Positions 41,617 to 49,323 of a stretch of 64,000 nt of DNA are shown piece by piece. The translations under genes were made by a program, and so were the position numbers. Each line of letters begins with the position of its first letter. The stretch's first letter is position 1. The notes beneath the pieces are model-generated. The model saw only the letters and a list, made by a program, of their open reading frames with translations, searched no databases and had not been told where the DNA came from. Source of the stretch: Martinezella multihospitum (GTDB lineage Bacteria; Pseudomonadota; Alphaproteobacteria; Rhizobiales; Rhizobiaceae); contig NZ_FMAG01000001.1 of the NCBI RefSeq assembly GCF_900094585.1, positions 1,006,530 to 1,070,529 on the forward strand, read 5' to 3'.

Positions 41617-42342
41617 ATGGACGAATTGAAGGGGAAAATCGCCGCGGTGACCGGTGCGGCATCGGGGATCGGGCTGGCCTCGACGGAAGCCATGATTGCG
41701 GCGGGGGCGAAGGTCATCCTCGTCGATCGCGATGAGAGAGCATTGGCATCGGTGTGCGAGCGCCTGGGTGACCAAGCCATCCCGCTTGCGCTCGATCTGC
41801 TCGATCCGGAGCAATGCGCCTCGCTGTTGGATGGCATTCTCGCCAAGGTCGATCACCTCGATATCCTTCATGCGAATGCCGGCACCTATATCGGCGGCGA
41901 CTTGGTGGAGGCCAATCTCGATGCCATAGACAGGATGCTCAACCTCAACGTCAATGTCGTCATCAAGAATGTTCGAACCGTGGCGCCGCATATGATCGAG
42001 CGCGGGACGGGCGACATCATCGTCACGAGTTCGGTCGCGGGGCACTCAGCGATCCCTTGGGAGCCTGTCTATTCGCCCTCGAAATGGGCAATGACCTGCT
42101 TCGTCCAGACCATGCGGCGCCAGCTTCTGAAGAGCGGTGTTCGAGTCGGCTCCGTTTCTCCAGGCCCGGTCATCAGCGCCTTGCTCGCCGACTGGCCCGA
42201 AGAAAACTTGCGCAATGCCAAGGAAGCCGCCGCCTTGATCGAGCCCAAGGAAGTCGCCGATGCCATCATGTTCATGTTGACACGACCGCGCAACGTGACG
42301 ATCCGCGACGTCGTGGTTCTGCCGAGCGCCTTCGACATCTGA
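41617..42342 (+). CDS. short-chain polyol dehydrogenase, ribitol-2-dehydrogenase-like
   Basis: A 241-residue SDR with AVTGAASGIGLASTEAMIA at the start, HANAGTYIGG, and the catalytic Ser-Tyr-Lys in VTSSVAGHSAIPWEPVYSPSKW. It is closest in pattern to ribitol 2-dehydrogenases of rhizobia. AAGGAGGAGAAG precedes the ATG. It starts 183 bases after the kinase gene and is followed 11 bases later by another SDR, likely in one operon. The reaction (pentitol to ketopentose with NAD) is inferred. Confidence 0.87.
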   Translation: MDELKGKIAAVTGAASGIGLASTEAMIAAGAKVILVDRDERALASVCERLGDQAIPLALDLLDPEQCASLLDGILAKVDHLDILHANAGTYIGGDLVEANLDAIDRMLNLNVNVVIKNVRTVAPHMIERGTGDIIVTSSVAGHSAIPWEPVYSPSKWAMTCFVQTMRRQLLKSGVRVGSVSPGPVISALLADWPEENLRNAKEAAALIEPKEVADAIMFMLTRPRNVTIRDVVVLPSAFDI

Positions 42343-42353
42343 GGAGCAAAGCC

Positions 42354-43133
42354 ATGGGCTATCAGGAGAAATTCCGGCTCAACGGCGAGCGCGCTGTGGT
42401 TACCGGCGGGGGTCGTGCCATCGGCCTTTGCTGCGTAGAGGCACTGGCCGAAGCGGGTGCTGCAGTCGTCGTCATCGAGCGTGACGAGGCCGATGCACGG
42501 GGAGCTCTCGTGTTGCGGGACAAGGGTTACGATATCGATCTGCGGACCGGTGACGTCACGGACTCCGCGCGAATGGAAGCGATCGCCACGGAATTTGCCG
42601 ATGGCGGCCGTGCCGCGACGATCCTGGTGAACAATGCCGGGATCGGCCAGAGCGGCATTCCCTCGCAGGATGTTAGCGACGCTGATTGGCTTCGAATGAT
42701 GGATGTCAATGTCAACGGCGTGTTCTGGTGTTCGCGCGCCTTCGGCCGTTACATGATTGCTCGGAAACGCGGCGCCATCGTCAATCTCGGTTCGATGTCC
42801 GGAATCATCTGCAACCGGCCGCAGCCGCAGACGCAGACGCCATACAATGTTTCGAAGGCCGCGGTCCATCATCTCACGCGGTCGATGGCGGCGGAATGGG
42901 CAGAGCATGGCGTCCGGGTGAATGCCGTCGCTCCGACCTATATCGAGACGCCTATGGTGATGGCGGTCGAGGCCAATCGTGAGCGCATTCCGGCCTGGCT
43001 TGCCGATACGCCGATGGGGCGGATGGGAACACCGGAGGAAGTTGCCAGCGCGGTTCTCTTCCTGGCATCGGGTGCTGCGAGCCTGATGACGGGTGCGATC
43101 GTCAATGTGGATGCCGGCTTCACCTGCTGGTAA
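42354..43133 (+). CDS. short-chain polyol dehydrogenase, galactitol-dehydrogenase-like
   Basis: A 259-residue SDR. It begins MGYQEKFRLNGERAVVTGGG and has ILVNNAGIGQ and VNLGSMSGIICNRPQPQTQT with PYNVSKAAVHHLTRSMAAEW holding Tyr and Lys. The order FWCSRAFGRYMIARKRGAIV then NLGSMSG, and the C-terminus TPMGRMGTPEEVASAVLFLA, resemble galactitol dehydrogenase of Rhodobacter. ATG at 42354 after GAGGAGC; a long in-frame extension through the previous gene is rejected. Acts on a hexitol or pentitol by inference. Confidence 0.87.
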   Translation: MGYQEKFRLNGERAVVTGGGRAIGLCCVEALAEAGAAVVVIERDEADARGALVLRDKGYDIDLRTGDVTDSARMEAIATEFADGGRAATILVNNAGIGQSGIPSQDVSDADWLRMMDVNVNGVFWCSRAFGRYMIARKRGAIVNLGSMSGIICNRPQPQTQTPYNVSKAAVHHLTRSMAAEWAEHGVRVNAVAPTYIETPMVMAVEANRERIPAWLADTPMGRMGTPEEVASAVLFLASGAASLMTGAIVNVDAGFTCW

Positions 43134-43468
43134 GCCCATCCCGCTGGGGAGGTGCATTCGTTGCAAGCGTAGCTGCCCGGCAGAGTGGGTGCTCTTCGGT
43201 CCGCATTCGGCCGGGGCGCACCTTTTGCCGCCGGCAGACGTCTCACATTCCCGGAGCCGACCGACTATATAAAGCTTCAGCGGTGATCCTGAAGACGGGT
43301 CGCGCATCTCCGCAATCGCGATTGAGTTTACTCAACCTTGATGTCGCAAATGATCTGGATATTTTACCAGATTAAGTAGTACGCTTTCGAGATCAATACC
43401 GGTGCGGGATTCTTCGGCGCCCTCGGGTACGGATATTTCCGTAAGGAAACGATAAGCAGGTAGTTGTC
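43134..43468. other. intergenic stretch with a lux-box-like inverted repeat
   Basis: No gene. It includes TTGAGT-TT-ACTCAA (43323-43336) and the lux-box-like element at 43353-43372 upstream of cfa. Confidence 0.5.
43353..43372. promoter_or_regulatory. lux-box-like 20 bp inverted repeat upstream of cfa
   Basis: ATCTGGATATTTTACCAGAT has the CTG-N10-CAG symmetry of LuxR-family binding sites, with 6-base arms ATCTGG/CCAGAT. It lies about 97 bases before the cfa start. The window also encodes a LuxI/LuxR pair, so quorum control of cfa is a testable guess. Confidence 0.4.
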
Positions 43469-44809
43469 ATGTTCTTAGAAGCAGCCCTTTCTCGCTTGAT
43501 CAAAATCGGAACGCTTACGGTCATTTTTCCGGACGGTTCCACGCGCAGTTTCGGTACGGGGTCGGAACCGCGCGCAACGATGAAAATAAATACTGCCCGT
43601 GCAAAACGCCGTCTGCTCCTCAATCCGGCCTTGGCGCTAGGTGAGGGCTATATGGATGGCGAAGTCGAGCCGGCATCCGGCGATCTCTTCCAAATGGTGG
43701 ATTTGCTTGCCCTCAATCTGATGGAAGGCGGAAGCCATCCTTTCGAAAAGCTGATGGAAAAGGTGCGCTGGCTGCGCCGAAATCTCGATCAATTGAATTT
43801 TGCCGGTCGCTCGAAGCGCAATGTCGCGCATCACTACGATCTCGATGCGCGGCTCTACTCCTTGATGCTGGATGACGACAGGCAATATTCCTGCGCCTAT
43901 TTCCCCATCGGCGACGAGACGCTGGAAGAAGCGCAGCTCAAGAAGAAGCGGCATATAGCATCGAAGTTGATGCTCGATCGCCCCGGCCTTGAGGTTCTGG
44001 ATATCGGCTGCGGATGGGGCGGCATGGCGCTCTATCTCGCCAAGGAGTTCGGAGCGAGGGTCACCGGCCTCACCCTTTCGGAAGAGCAATTGCTGGCCGC
44101 ACGAGCCCGCGCGAAGGATGCCGGGCTGGAGCATATGGTCACGTTCGAGCTGCTGGATTATCGCTCCTGGACGCGTCCGGTCGACCGCGTCGTCTCGGTC
44201 GGCATGTTCGAGCATGTGGGCATCAACCATTACAAGACCTTCTTCGACAAGATCCGCTCCGTGCTCAAGGAAGATGGCGTTGCACTGATCCATGCAATCG
44301 GCCGGGCGGATGGTCCCGGCAGCACGAATCCATGGATTGCGAAATATATCTTCCCCGGCGGCTATTCGCCGGCGGTCTCCGAAGTCCTGTCCGTAGTTGA
44401 GAAATCCGGTCTCTGGACGACCGACATTGAGATCCTGCGCCTTCATTATGCCAAGACGCTCGAGCAGTGGCGCGACCGTTTCATGAAGAACAGAAGCACC
44501 TTGGCCAAGCTCTATGACGAGCGGTTCTGTCGGATGTTTGAATTCTACCTCGTCGGGTCCGAACTCGCCTTCCGTCGCATGGGTCACATGAACTGGCAAT
44601 TGCAGCTGACGAAGAACGTTTCCGCTCTGCCGTTGGCCCGTGACTATATGGTCGATATCGAGCGGGCGCGGGCTGTCATTGCCGAGCAGGGAAAGGCGGG
44701 GCCGATCGAAGCCGCGAGCGCGCGGGCAAGGCGAGATCTGACCTTGCACGACGAGCGCAAATCCCGTCAGCAAAATCAATCTGGAGCCGAGTCCTCGCGC
44801 AACCTTTAG
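43469..44809 (+). CDS. cfa: cyclopropane-fatty-acyl-phospholipid synthase
   Basis: A 446-residue methyltransferase that adds a methylene group from S-adenosylmethionine to unsaturated chains of membrane phospholipids. The S-adenosylmethionine site is LEVLDIGCGWGGMALYLAKE (about residue 173), followed by GLTLSEEQLLAARARAKDAG; the family pattern SVGMFEHVGINHYKTFF is about residue 245. The N-terminal region (1-130, with LLLNPALALGEGYMDGEVE) is the usual lipid-binding part. ATG at 43469. Such enzymes are induced by stress, acid or stationary phase. Length fits rhizobial Cfa. Confidence 0.96.
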   Translation: MFLEAALSRLIKIGTLTVIFPDGSTRSFGTGSEPRATMKINTARAKRRLLLNPALALGEGYMDGEVEPASGDLFQMVDLLALNLMEGGSHPFEKLMEKVRWLRRNLDQLNFAGRSKRNVAHHYDLDARLYSLMLDDDRQYSCAYFPIGDETLEEAQLKKKRHIASKLMLDRPGLEVLDIGCGWGGMALYLAKEFGARVTGLTLSEEQLLAARARAKDAGLEHMVTFELLDYRSWTRPVDRVVSVGMFEHVGINHYKTFFDKIRSVLKEDGVALIHAIGRADGPGSTNPWIAKYIFPGGYSPAVSEVLSVVEKSGLWTTDIEILRLHYAKTLEQWRDRFMKNRSTLAKLYDERFCRMFEFYLVGSELAFRRMGHMNWQLQLTKNVSALPLARDYMVDIERARAVIAEQGKAGPIEAASARARRDLTLHDERKSRQQNQSGAESSRNL

Positions 44810-45174
44810 AAACTGCTTGCAGCCCGGCATGAGGGCTTGGCTGGACATGGGCACAATGTCTTGCCCGGCCATTCCTCGGTCGCGAGCCGGTATATATCGC
44901 AGCGTTGCGGCGAGTAGGCGCCGCGCCTGCAATCAGGGCGTTTGAGTGCCGGTATGGCTGCGAGCGCCCAATACACTCGCGGAAATGCAAGATCCCTGTG
45001 GCATATGGCCCACACTCGTCGATTGAGTTTGTGCGACTATGGTGTTGGCGAACTTGTCATCACAGGTTCCGAGTGGCTATGAGGTCATCACCACTTAATG
45101 ATTAGACATGTCGCCTCTTTTGGCCTCATCGGTCGAAGGCGCGATATCAATGTGCGAGGTTTGTTAGGATAGGA
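44810..45174. other. intergenic stretch without a recognisable gene
   Basis: Between cfa and the L,D-transpeptidase gene. Open frames here have no ribosome sites. Nothing else seen. Confidence 0.45.
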
Positions 45175-45942
45175 ATGCGCTCAACCAAGAATGAAAAGAC
45201 TCTCTCCCGGCGGGCTTTCATGCTCGGGTCGATCTCTGCGACCGCAGCGCTTGCGGGCTGTGCCACCACGGCCCCGGTCCCAACTCCCATTGCAGCCCCT
45301 GTTCGTATGCCACCCGTCGTTCCGGTGGCGTCAGAACCTCAGAGCGTCATCACGCCCGATCCAGAACTCGAAGCACGCTATGCCTCCGTGGTCGATGGCG
45401 GCCATGTCATTCCGGCCGTGCCTTATCGCAAGCTGGACCCCAAATTCTATCGTCAGCGCGTCCCCGATCCGACCGGCGAGGCGCCGGGTACGGTCGTCGT
45501 GGATACGGCATCGAGATTTCTCTATGTCGTGGAGCGCGGCGGCACGGCCATGCGCTATGGTGTCGGCATCGGCCGCGACGGCTTTGCATGGCAGGGCGAA
45601 GGGATCATCCATTGGCGCCAGCATTGGCCGCGCTGGAAGCCGCCGGGCGACATGATCGCCCGCAAGCCCGAACTCGCGAAATATTCAGTTGCCAATGGCG
45701 GCATGGACCCGGGGATCAAGAACCCTCTGGGTGCCCGCGCTCTCTATATCTTCCAGAACGGCAAGGACACGCTCTACCGTCTGCATGGTTCACCGGAATG
45801 GCGCTCGATCGGCAAGGCGGCATCGTCTGGCTGCGTTCGATTGGTCAACCAGGACGTCATCGACCTCTACGAGCGTATTCCATACCATGCGCGCATCGTC
45901 GTTCATCAGACGCCGCTTCAAAGCAAGGCGATTTCTGCCTGA
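45175..45942 (+). CDS. L,D-transpeptidase (YkuD domain), exported, probably a lipoprotein
   Basis: A 255-residue cell-wall enzyme. The N-terminus RRAFMLGSISATAALAGCAT combines twin arginines with a lipobox (ALAGC). The YkuD domain (about residues 115-245) has the histidine segment YRLHGSPEWRSIGKAASSGC and the catalytic Cys in SSGCVRLVNQDVIDL. These enzymes make 3-3 cross-links or attach proteins to peptidoglycan, and rhizobial genomes carry many. AGGATAGGA precedes the ATG. Followed by a strong bidirectional hairpin. Confidence 0.94.
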   Translation: MRSTKNEKTLSRRAFMLGSISATAALAGCATTAPVPTPIAAPVRMPPVVPVASEPQSVITPDPELEARYASVVDGGHVIPAVPYRKLDPKFYRQRVPDPTGEAPGTVVVDTASRFLYVVERGGTAMRYGVGIGRDGFAWQGEGIIHWRQHWPRWKPPGDMIARKPELAKYSVANGGMDPGIKNPLGARALYIFQNGKDTLYRLHGSPEWRSIGKAASSGCVRLVNQDVIDLYERIPYHARIVVHQTPLQSKAISA

Positions 45943-45983
45943 GAGAAAGCGGCTTCCCTTTCAAGGGGGATTGTAGGGCTATA

Positions 45984-46014
45984 ATCTCCTTCTCCCTGGT
46001 GGGGAGAAGGAGAT
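45984..46014. terminator. strong bidirectional stem-loop between convergent genes
   Basis: ATCTCCTTCTCCC (45984-45996), loop TGGTG, GGGAGAAGGAGAT (46002-46014): a perfect 13-base-pair stem between the ends of the L,D-transpeptidase gene and the epimerase gene. No T run follows on either strand, but the stem is the strongest in this window. Confidence 0.65.
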
Positions 46015-46032
46015 CGCGCAAACCTTTAGCGA

Positions 46033-46929
46033 TCAGGGCAACAGACTGCGCTGCTGGCTTTGACGCTGAGCCTCCTGCGCGGCCTTGAGCTGCGCCTTCG
46101 TATACATCAGCGCATGTTCGGCAAGGTCGCGTCCGTCGTCCCAGAGGTTGCGCCAGATGCCGAGAATGCCTTCGAGCGGTTGGCCGACGACGCGAGAGGA
46201 GAAGGATTCGAAGGTGATGGGTCCCTTGTAGCCGGAACGGACGAGAGCCCGGAAGACGCCGGTGAGATCGATTGTGCCCGAGCCCATATAGCCGCGATGG
46301 GAATCTCCGGTATGGAAATATCCAAGGTAATCGCCAGTTTCGAGAATGGCGGCCTGAATATCGGATTCCTCGATATTCATGTGATAGACGTCCAGATGCA
46401 CCTTCACGTTCGGCATGCCGATGCGTTTGCACATCTCAACAGCCTGGGCGGCGGTGTTCAGCACGTTGGATTCGTAGCGGTTCACGACTTCCAGCACCAG
46501 CGTAATGTTGCTTTTCGCCGCCGTCTCGGCCACCTGACGCAGAATGTCGACCGATTGCGCGACGCCGGCCGCCGTCGTCGGCTCGGTATATTTGCCGAAG
46601 GCCGAATGCAGGATACCGCCGATATATTCGCCACCGCAATCGCGGCAGACGGCGATCGCCTGTTCCAGCTTCTCCTTGCCGCGCCGCCCCTTCTCCTTGT
46701 CGCCGCTTGAGATGTCGGTTTCAAAATCGAGACCGAGCGAGAAGTTGATGCCGATGCTATTTTTTTCCAGCTGGCGGCGCGTGAATTCGGGATCGATCAG
46801 GCTTGGATCGAGCGCCGGCGCCTCGATGAAATCATAGCCTACCTCGGCGCTGTTCGCGATGGCGCGGGCGCATTCGTCGCGGCTCCAGCCGGCCTCCCAT
46901 ACCAGCGCGTGAACTCCCAGCTTGTTCAT
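46033..46929 (-). CDS. sugar isomerase/epimerase, TIM barrel (tagatose-3-epimerase-like)
   Basis: A 298-residue AP-endonuclease-2-fold (xylose-isomerase-like TIM barrel) enzyme. Metal-binding and catalytic positions are visible: Glu in LVLEVVNRYESNVL, Asp in VKVHLDVYHMNIEES, His in GYFHTGDSHRGYMGSG and Glu in GPITFESFSSRVV. These match ketose 3-epimerases or related isomerases. ATG at 46929 has GGGAGGACGATC before it; an extension to 47013 enters the promoter. It diverges from the lacI-type gene and likely prepares the sugar for the kinase at 52892. Confidence 0.88.
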   Translation of the reverse strand: MNKLGVHALVWEAGWSRDECARAIANSAEVGYDFIEAPALDPSLIDPEFTRRQLEKNSIGINFSLGLDFETDISSGDKEKGRRGKEKLEQAIAVCRDCGGEYIGGILHSAFGKYTEPTTAAGVAQSVDILRQVAETAAKSNITLVLEVVNRYESNVLNTAAQAVEMCKRIGMPNVKVHLDVYHMNIEESDIQAAILETGDYLGYFHTGDSHRGYMGSGTIDLTGVFRALVRSGYKGPITFESFSSRVVGQPLEGILGIWRNLWDDGRDLAEHALMYTKAQLKAAQEAQRQSQQRSLLP

Positions 46930-46989
46930 GATCGTCCTCCCGGTTTCGTGGATGCAAAAAATATTTGCTGCGCTGCAAAAGATATGAAT

Positions 46990-47008
46990 CGTTTTATACT
47001 TGAAAACG
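46990..47008. promoter_or_regulatory. inverted repeat CGTTTT-N7-AAAACG in the divergent promoter
   Basis: CGTTTT (46990-46995) and AAAACG (47003-47008) form a six-base inverted repeat between the epimerase and lacI-type genes. A possible second operator of the LacI protein. Confidence 0.4.
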
Positions 47009-47047
47009 CTCACGTTGACACCGCATGTATGCTGGTATAGCTTACAA

Positions 47048-47059
47048 TAAAACGTTTCA
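47048..47059. promoter_or_regulatory. LacI-type operator TAAAACGTTTCA
   Basis: TAAAACGTTTCA differs at one position from the perfect palindrome TGAAACGTTTCA recognised by many LacI-family proteins. It lies 48 bases before the lacI-type start codon, in the divergent promoter region. GCAAA-N5-TTTGC (46954-46968) is a further candidate nearby. Confidence 0.6.
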
Positions 47060-47106
47060 CCAGAATTTTCGTAGTATCAATCTGAGATTGTTGAAGGGAG
47101 GGCAGA

Positions 47107-48177
47107 ATGTCGAAATCGCGAACCCCTTCCATCAAGATGGTGGCTGATAGGGCAGGCGTCTCGGTGGCAACCGTTTCGAATGTCCTTAACGGCAAGCCCA
47201 CGGTCTCTCCGGATTTCGCCAGGCGCGTGAACGACGCGGTGCTTGAGCTTGGCTATGTCGTCGATCTCGGCGCATCGCGGTTGCGCTCGCGCAAGGCGCA
47301 GCTTGCCGGCGTCGTCGTGCCGGATCTCACCAATCCGATGTTTGCCTCCTTTGTTTCCACGCTGGAGCATCTGGCGCGTCTCGACGATTACGATCTGGTG
47401 GTCGTCTCCGCGCGCAACAATGCCGAGGAGGAGGCCGACCGGCTGCGCAAGATCCGCTCATGGCGTCCGGCCGGCCTGATTGTCATCCCCTGTGATGGCG
47501 CCTTTGCCGAACGCTTGCCGAACGGCTTCTTCGCACCGGTCGTGCTGGCCGACCGTATACCGGACGCGGCCGGTTTCGATTTGATCGCGGTCGACAATGG
47601 CCCGGCCGCCGGCTCGATCGCCGCTCATCTCGACAAGCAGGGTTATGGTGATTGCCTGGTTCTGGGCAGCAGCCTTTCGATCACCAATGTTCGCGAACGC
47701 TGGGAGGGCGTGCGAGCCGCGGCCGGCCGTATGCATGTCGAAATGTTGGAAATCGGCATAGACGATGCCAATGGCGCGCAGCACCTCGAGGAGCGGCTGC
47801 GTCAGCGCCCCTTGCCTAGCGCGCTGTTTTCGCTCGACCACGGCACGACGCTTCTGACTTACCGCACCATGGCGGAGATCGGGCTTTCCGTGCCCGGCGA
47901 TCTCGCCTTTGCAAGCTTCGACGAGATGGAATGGATGAGGCTGGTCGCACCCGGCATTACGGCGGTGCGCCAGCCCGTTGAGGAAATGGCCGAGCAGGCC
48001 TGGGCGCTGTTGTTGCGACGTATGACCGGCTCCGGAGGAAAGCCGGTTACGCGGCGCCTGCGCTGCGCCGTCGAGATCCGCGGTTCGACGCCGCGGAGCC
48101 CGCTTGAGGAGGCGGGTAACACGAAACTGGGAGGAGAAAAATGGAAGTTACAAGACGAACCCTACTCGCCGGATTAG
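47107..48177 (+). CDS. LacI-family repressor of the rare-sugar locus
   Basis: A 356-residue regulator. The LacI helix-turn-helix (about residues 7-60) reads SIKMVADRAGVSVATVSNVL, then SPDFARRVNDAVLELGY. The ligand domain has AGVVVPDLTNPMFASFVSTL and LAFASFDEMEWMRLVAPGIT. GAAGGGAGGGCAG precedes its ATG. Its last 37 bases overlap the start of the binding-protein gene, an unusual overlap that ties their expression. It diverges from the epimerase gene. The two operator-like palindromes lie between them. Confidence 0.93.
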   Translation: MSKSRTPSIKMVADRAGVSVATVSNVLNGKPTVSPDFARRVNDAVLELGYVVDLGASRLRSRKAQLAGVVVPDLTNPMFASFVSTLEHLARLDDYDLVVVSARNNAEEEADRLRKIRSWRPAGLIVIPCDGAFAERLPNGFFAPVVLADRIPDAAGFDLIAVDNGPAAGSIAAHLDKQGYGDCLVLGSSLSITNVRERWEGVRAAAGRMHVEMLEIGIDDANGAQHLEERLRQRPLPSALFSLDHGTTLLTYRTMAEIGLSVPGDLAFASFDEMEWMRLVAPGITAVRQPVEEMAEQAWALLLRRMTGSGGKPVTRRLRCAVEIRGSTPRSPLEEAGNTKLGGEKWKLQDEPYSPD

Positions 48178-49148
48178 GCGGAGCCGTCGTCGCCGGCACT
48201 CTCGGCGGTACGATCGGTGTGGCGCAGGCGGCCGGGCCGCAGGTCGGCGTCGTGGTCAAGATCGGCGGCATTCCATGGTTCAATGCCATGGAAGTCGGCA
48301 TCAAGAAGGCCGCGCCTGAATACAAGGCCAATGCCTGGATGGTCGGGCCGACGCAGGCCGATGCCGCACAGCAGGTGCGTGCGATCGAGGATCTGATCGC
48401 CCGCAAGGTTGCCGTCATCGGCATCGTGCCGAATGATTCCGCTGCCCTCGATCCCGTTCTCGGCCGTGCGAGGGCCGCAGGCATCAAGGTGCTGGCCCAT
48501 GAAGGGCCGAACCAGAAGGAAGCCGATTGGGACTTCGAGCTGACGACCATCGAAGGCTATGGTCAGGCCCATATGGACCTGCTTGCCAAGCAGATGGGTG
48601 AAGAAGGCAAATATATCGTCTATGTCGGATCGCTGACGGTTCCCCTGCATAATGCCTGGGCCGATGCGGCGATTGCCTATCAGAAGCAGAAATATCCGAA
48701 GATGGAAATGCTCGGTGACCGCTTTGGCGTGGCCGAGAGCCTGGATGACAGCATCAAGACCACGCAGGATCAGCTGCGTGCCCATCCGGATCTCAAGGGT
48801 ATCCTGACATTCGGATCGCAAGGTCCGATCGGCGCGGCGCGTGTCCTCGACGACCGCGAAAAGGCGAAGTCGATCGCGCTCGTCGGCGGCTTCTCGCCGG
48901 GGCAGGGCGTCAAATATGTCAAGTCCGGCACCATCCGCGGCGGCTTCATCTGGAATCCGATGACGGCGGGCGAAATCTTCGTCCAGCTCGCCTCCCTGCT
49001 GGCGGCCGGCAAGGAGCCGACCGACAACATGGAGCTGACCGGCGTCGGCAAGGTGCGTGTCTATCCGGACAAGAAGCTCATCCAGGCACAGAAGCTGGAG
49101 TCGCTCGATAAGGAAAATATCGACCGGCTCGTGGCACTTGGTCTCTAA
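48141..49148 (+). CDS. sugar ABC transporter, periplasmic binding protein (RhaS/AI-2-like)
   Basis: A 335-residue exported protein. The signal peptide MEVTRRTLLAGLGGAVVAGT has the twin-arginine look (TRRTLL), and cleavage falls after AQA. The mature part is a type-1 periplasmic binding fold (VGVVVKIGGIPWFNAMEVGI, IEDLIARKVAVIGIVPNDSA), matching the rhamnose/autoinducer-2/simple-sugar group. GGGAGGAGAAAA precedes its ATG, which lies inside the end of the lacI-type gene. First gene of a transporter of simple sugars. Confidence 0.9.
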   Translation: MEVTRRTLLAGLGGAVVAGTLGGTIGVAQAAGPQVGVVVKIGGIPWFNAMEVGIKKAAPEYKANAWMVGPTQADAAQQVRAIEDLIARKVAVIGIVPNDSAALDPVLGRARAAGIKVLAHEGPNQKEADWDFELTTIEGYGQAHMDLLAKQMGEEGKYIVYVGSLTVPLHNAWADAAIAYQKQKYPKMEMLGDRFGVAESLDDSIKTTQDQLRAHPDLKGILTFGSQGPIGAARVLDDREKAKSIALVGGFSPGQGVKYVKSGTIRGGFIWNPMTAGEIFVQLASLLAAGKEPTDNMELTGVGKVRVYPDKKLIQAQKLESLDKENIDRLVALGL

Positions 49149-49149
49149 A

Positions 49150-49252
49150 GCATTTCCAGGAAAAATGTGTAGCGGTTTTCCGTTCGGAATGCGTAAGAAA
49201 CCAAGAGGATAGAGCTTTTCCGCAATTCGAAGAAAAGCGGAAAAGTTCTGGC
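49150..49252. repeat. dispersed ~100 bp palindromic repeat, copy 2
   Basis: Starts GCATTTCCAGGAAAAATGTG and contains GAGGATAGAGCTTTTCCGC, followed by its inverse GCGGAAAAG. It aligns with the reverse strand of 12067-12165. It lies between the binding-protein and ATPase genes of one operon, so it is transcribed and could fold or lower downstream expression. Confidence 0.75.
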
Positions 49253-49323
49253 TGTTCCTCCCGAGGGCCGGCGGCAGGCTTGAATGCCGCCGCCGGCCGA
49301 CCCGATACAATCGGAGTGGATCG

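Noticed and set aside
41814..43133. 439-codon frame in the SDR region
   Set aside because: The first 180 codons lie inside the preceding SDR gene in another frame; the real protein starts at 42354 after GAGGAGC.
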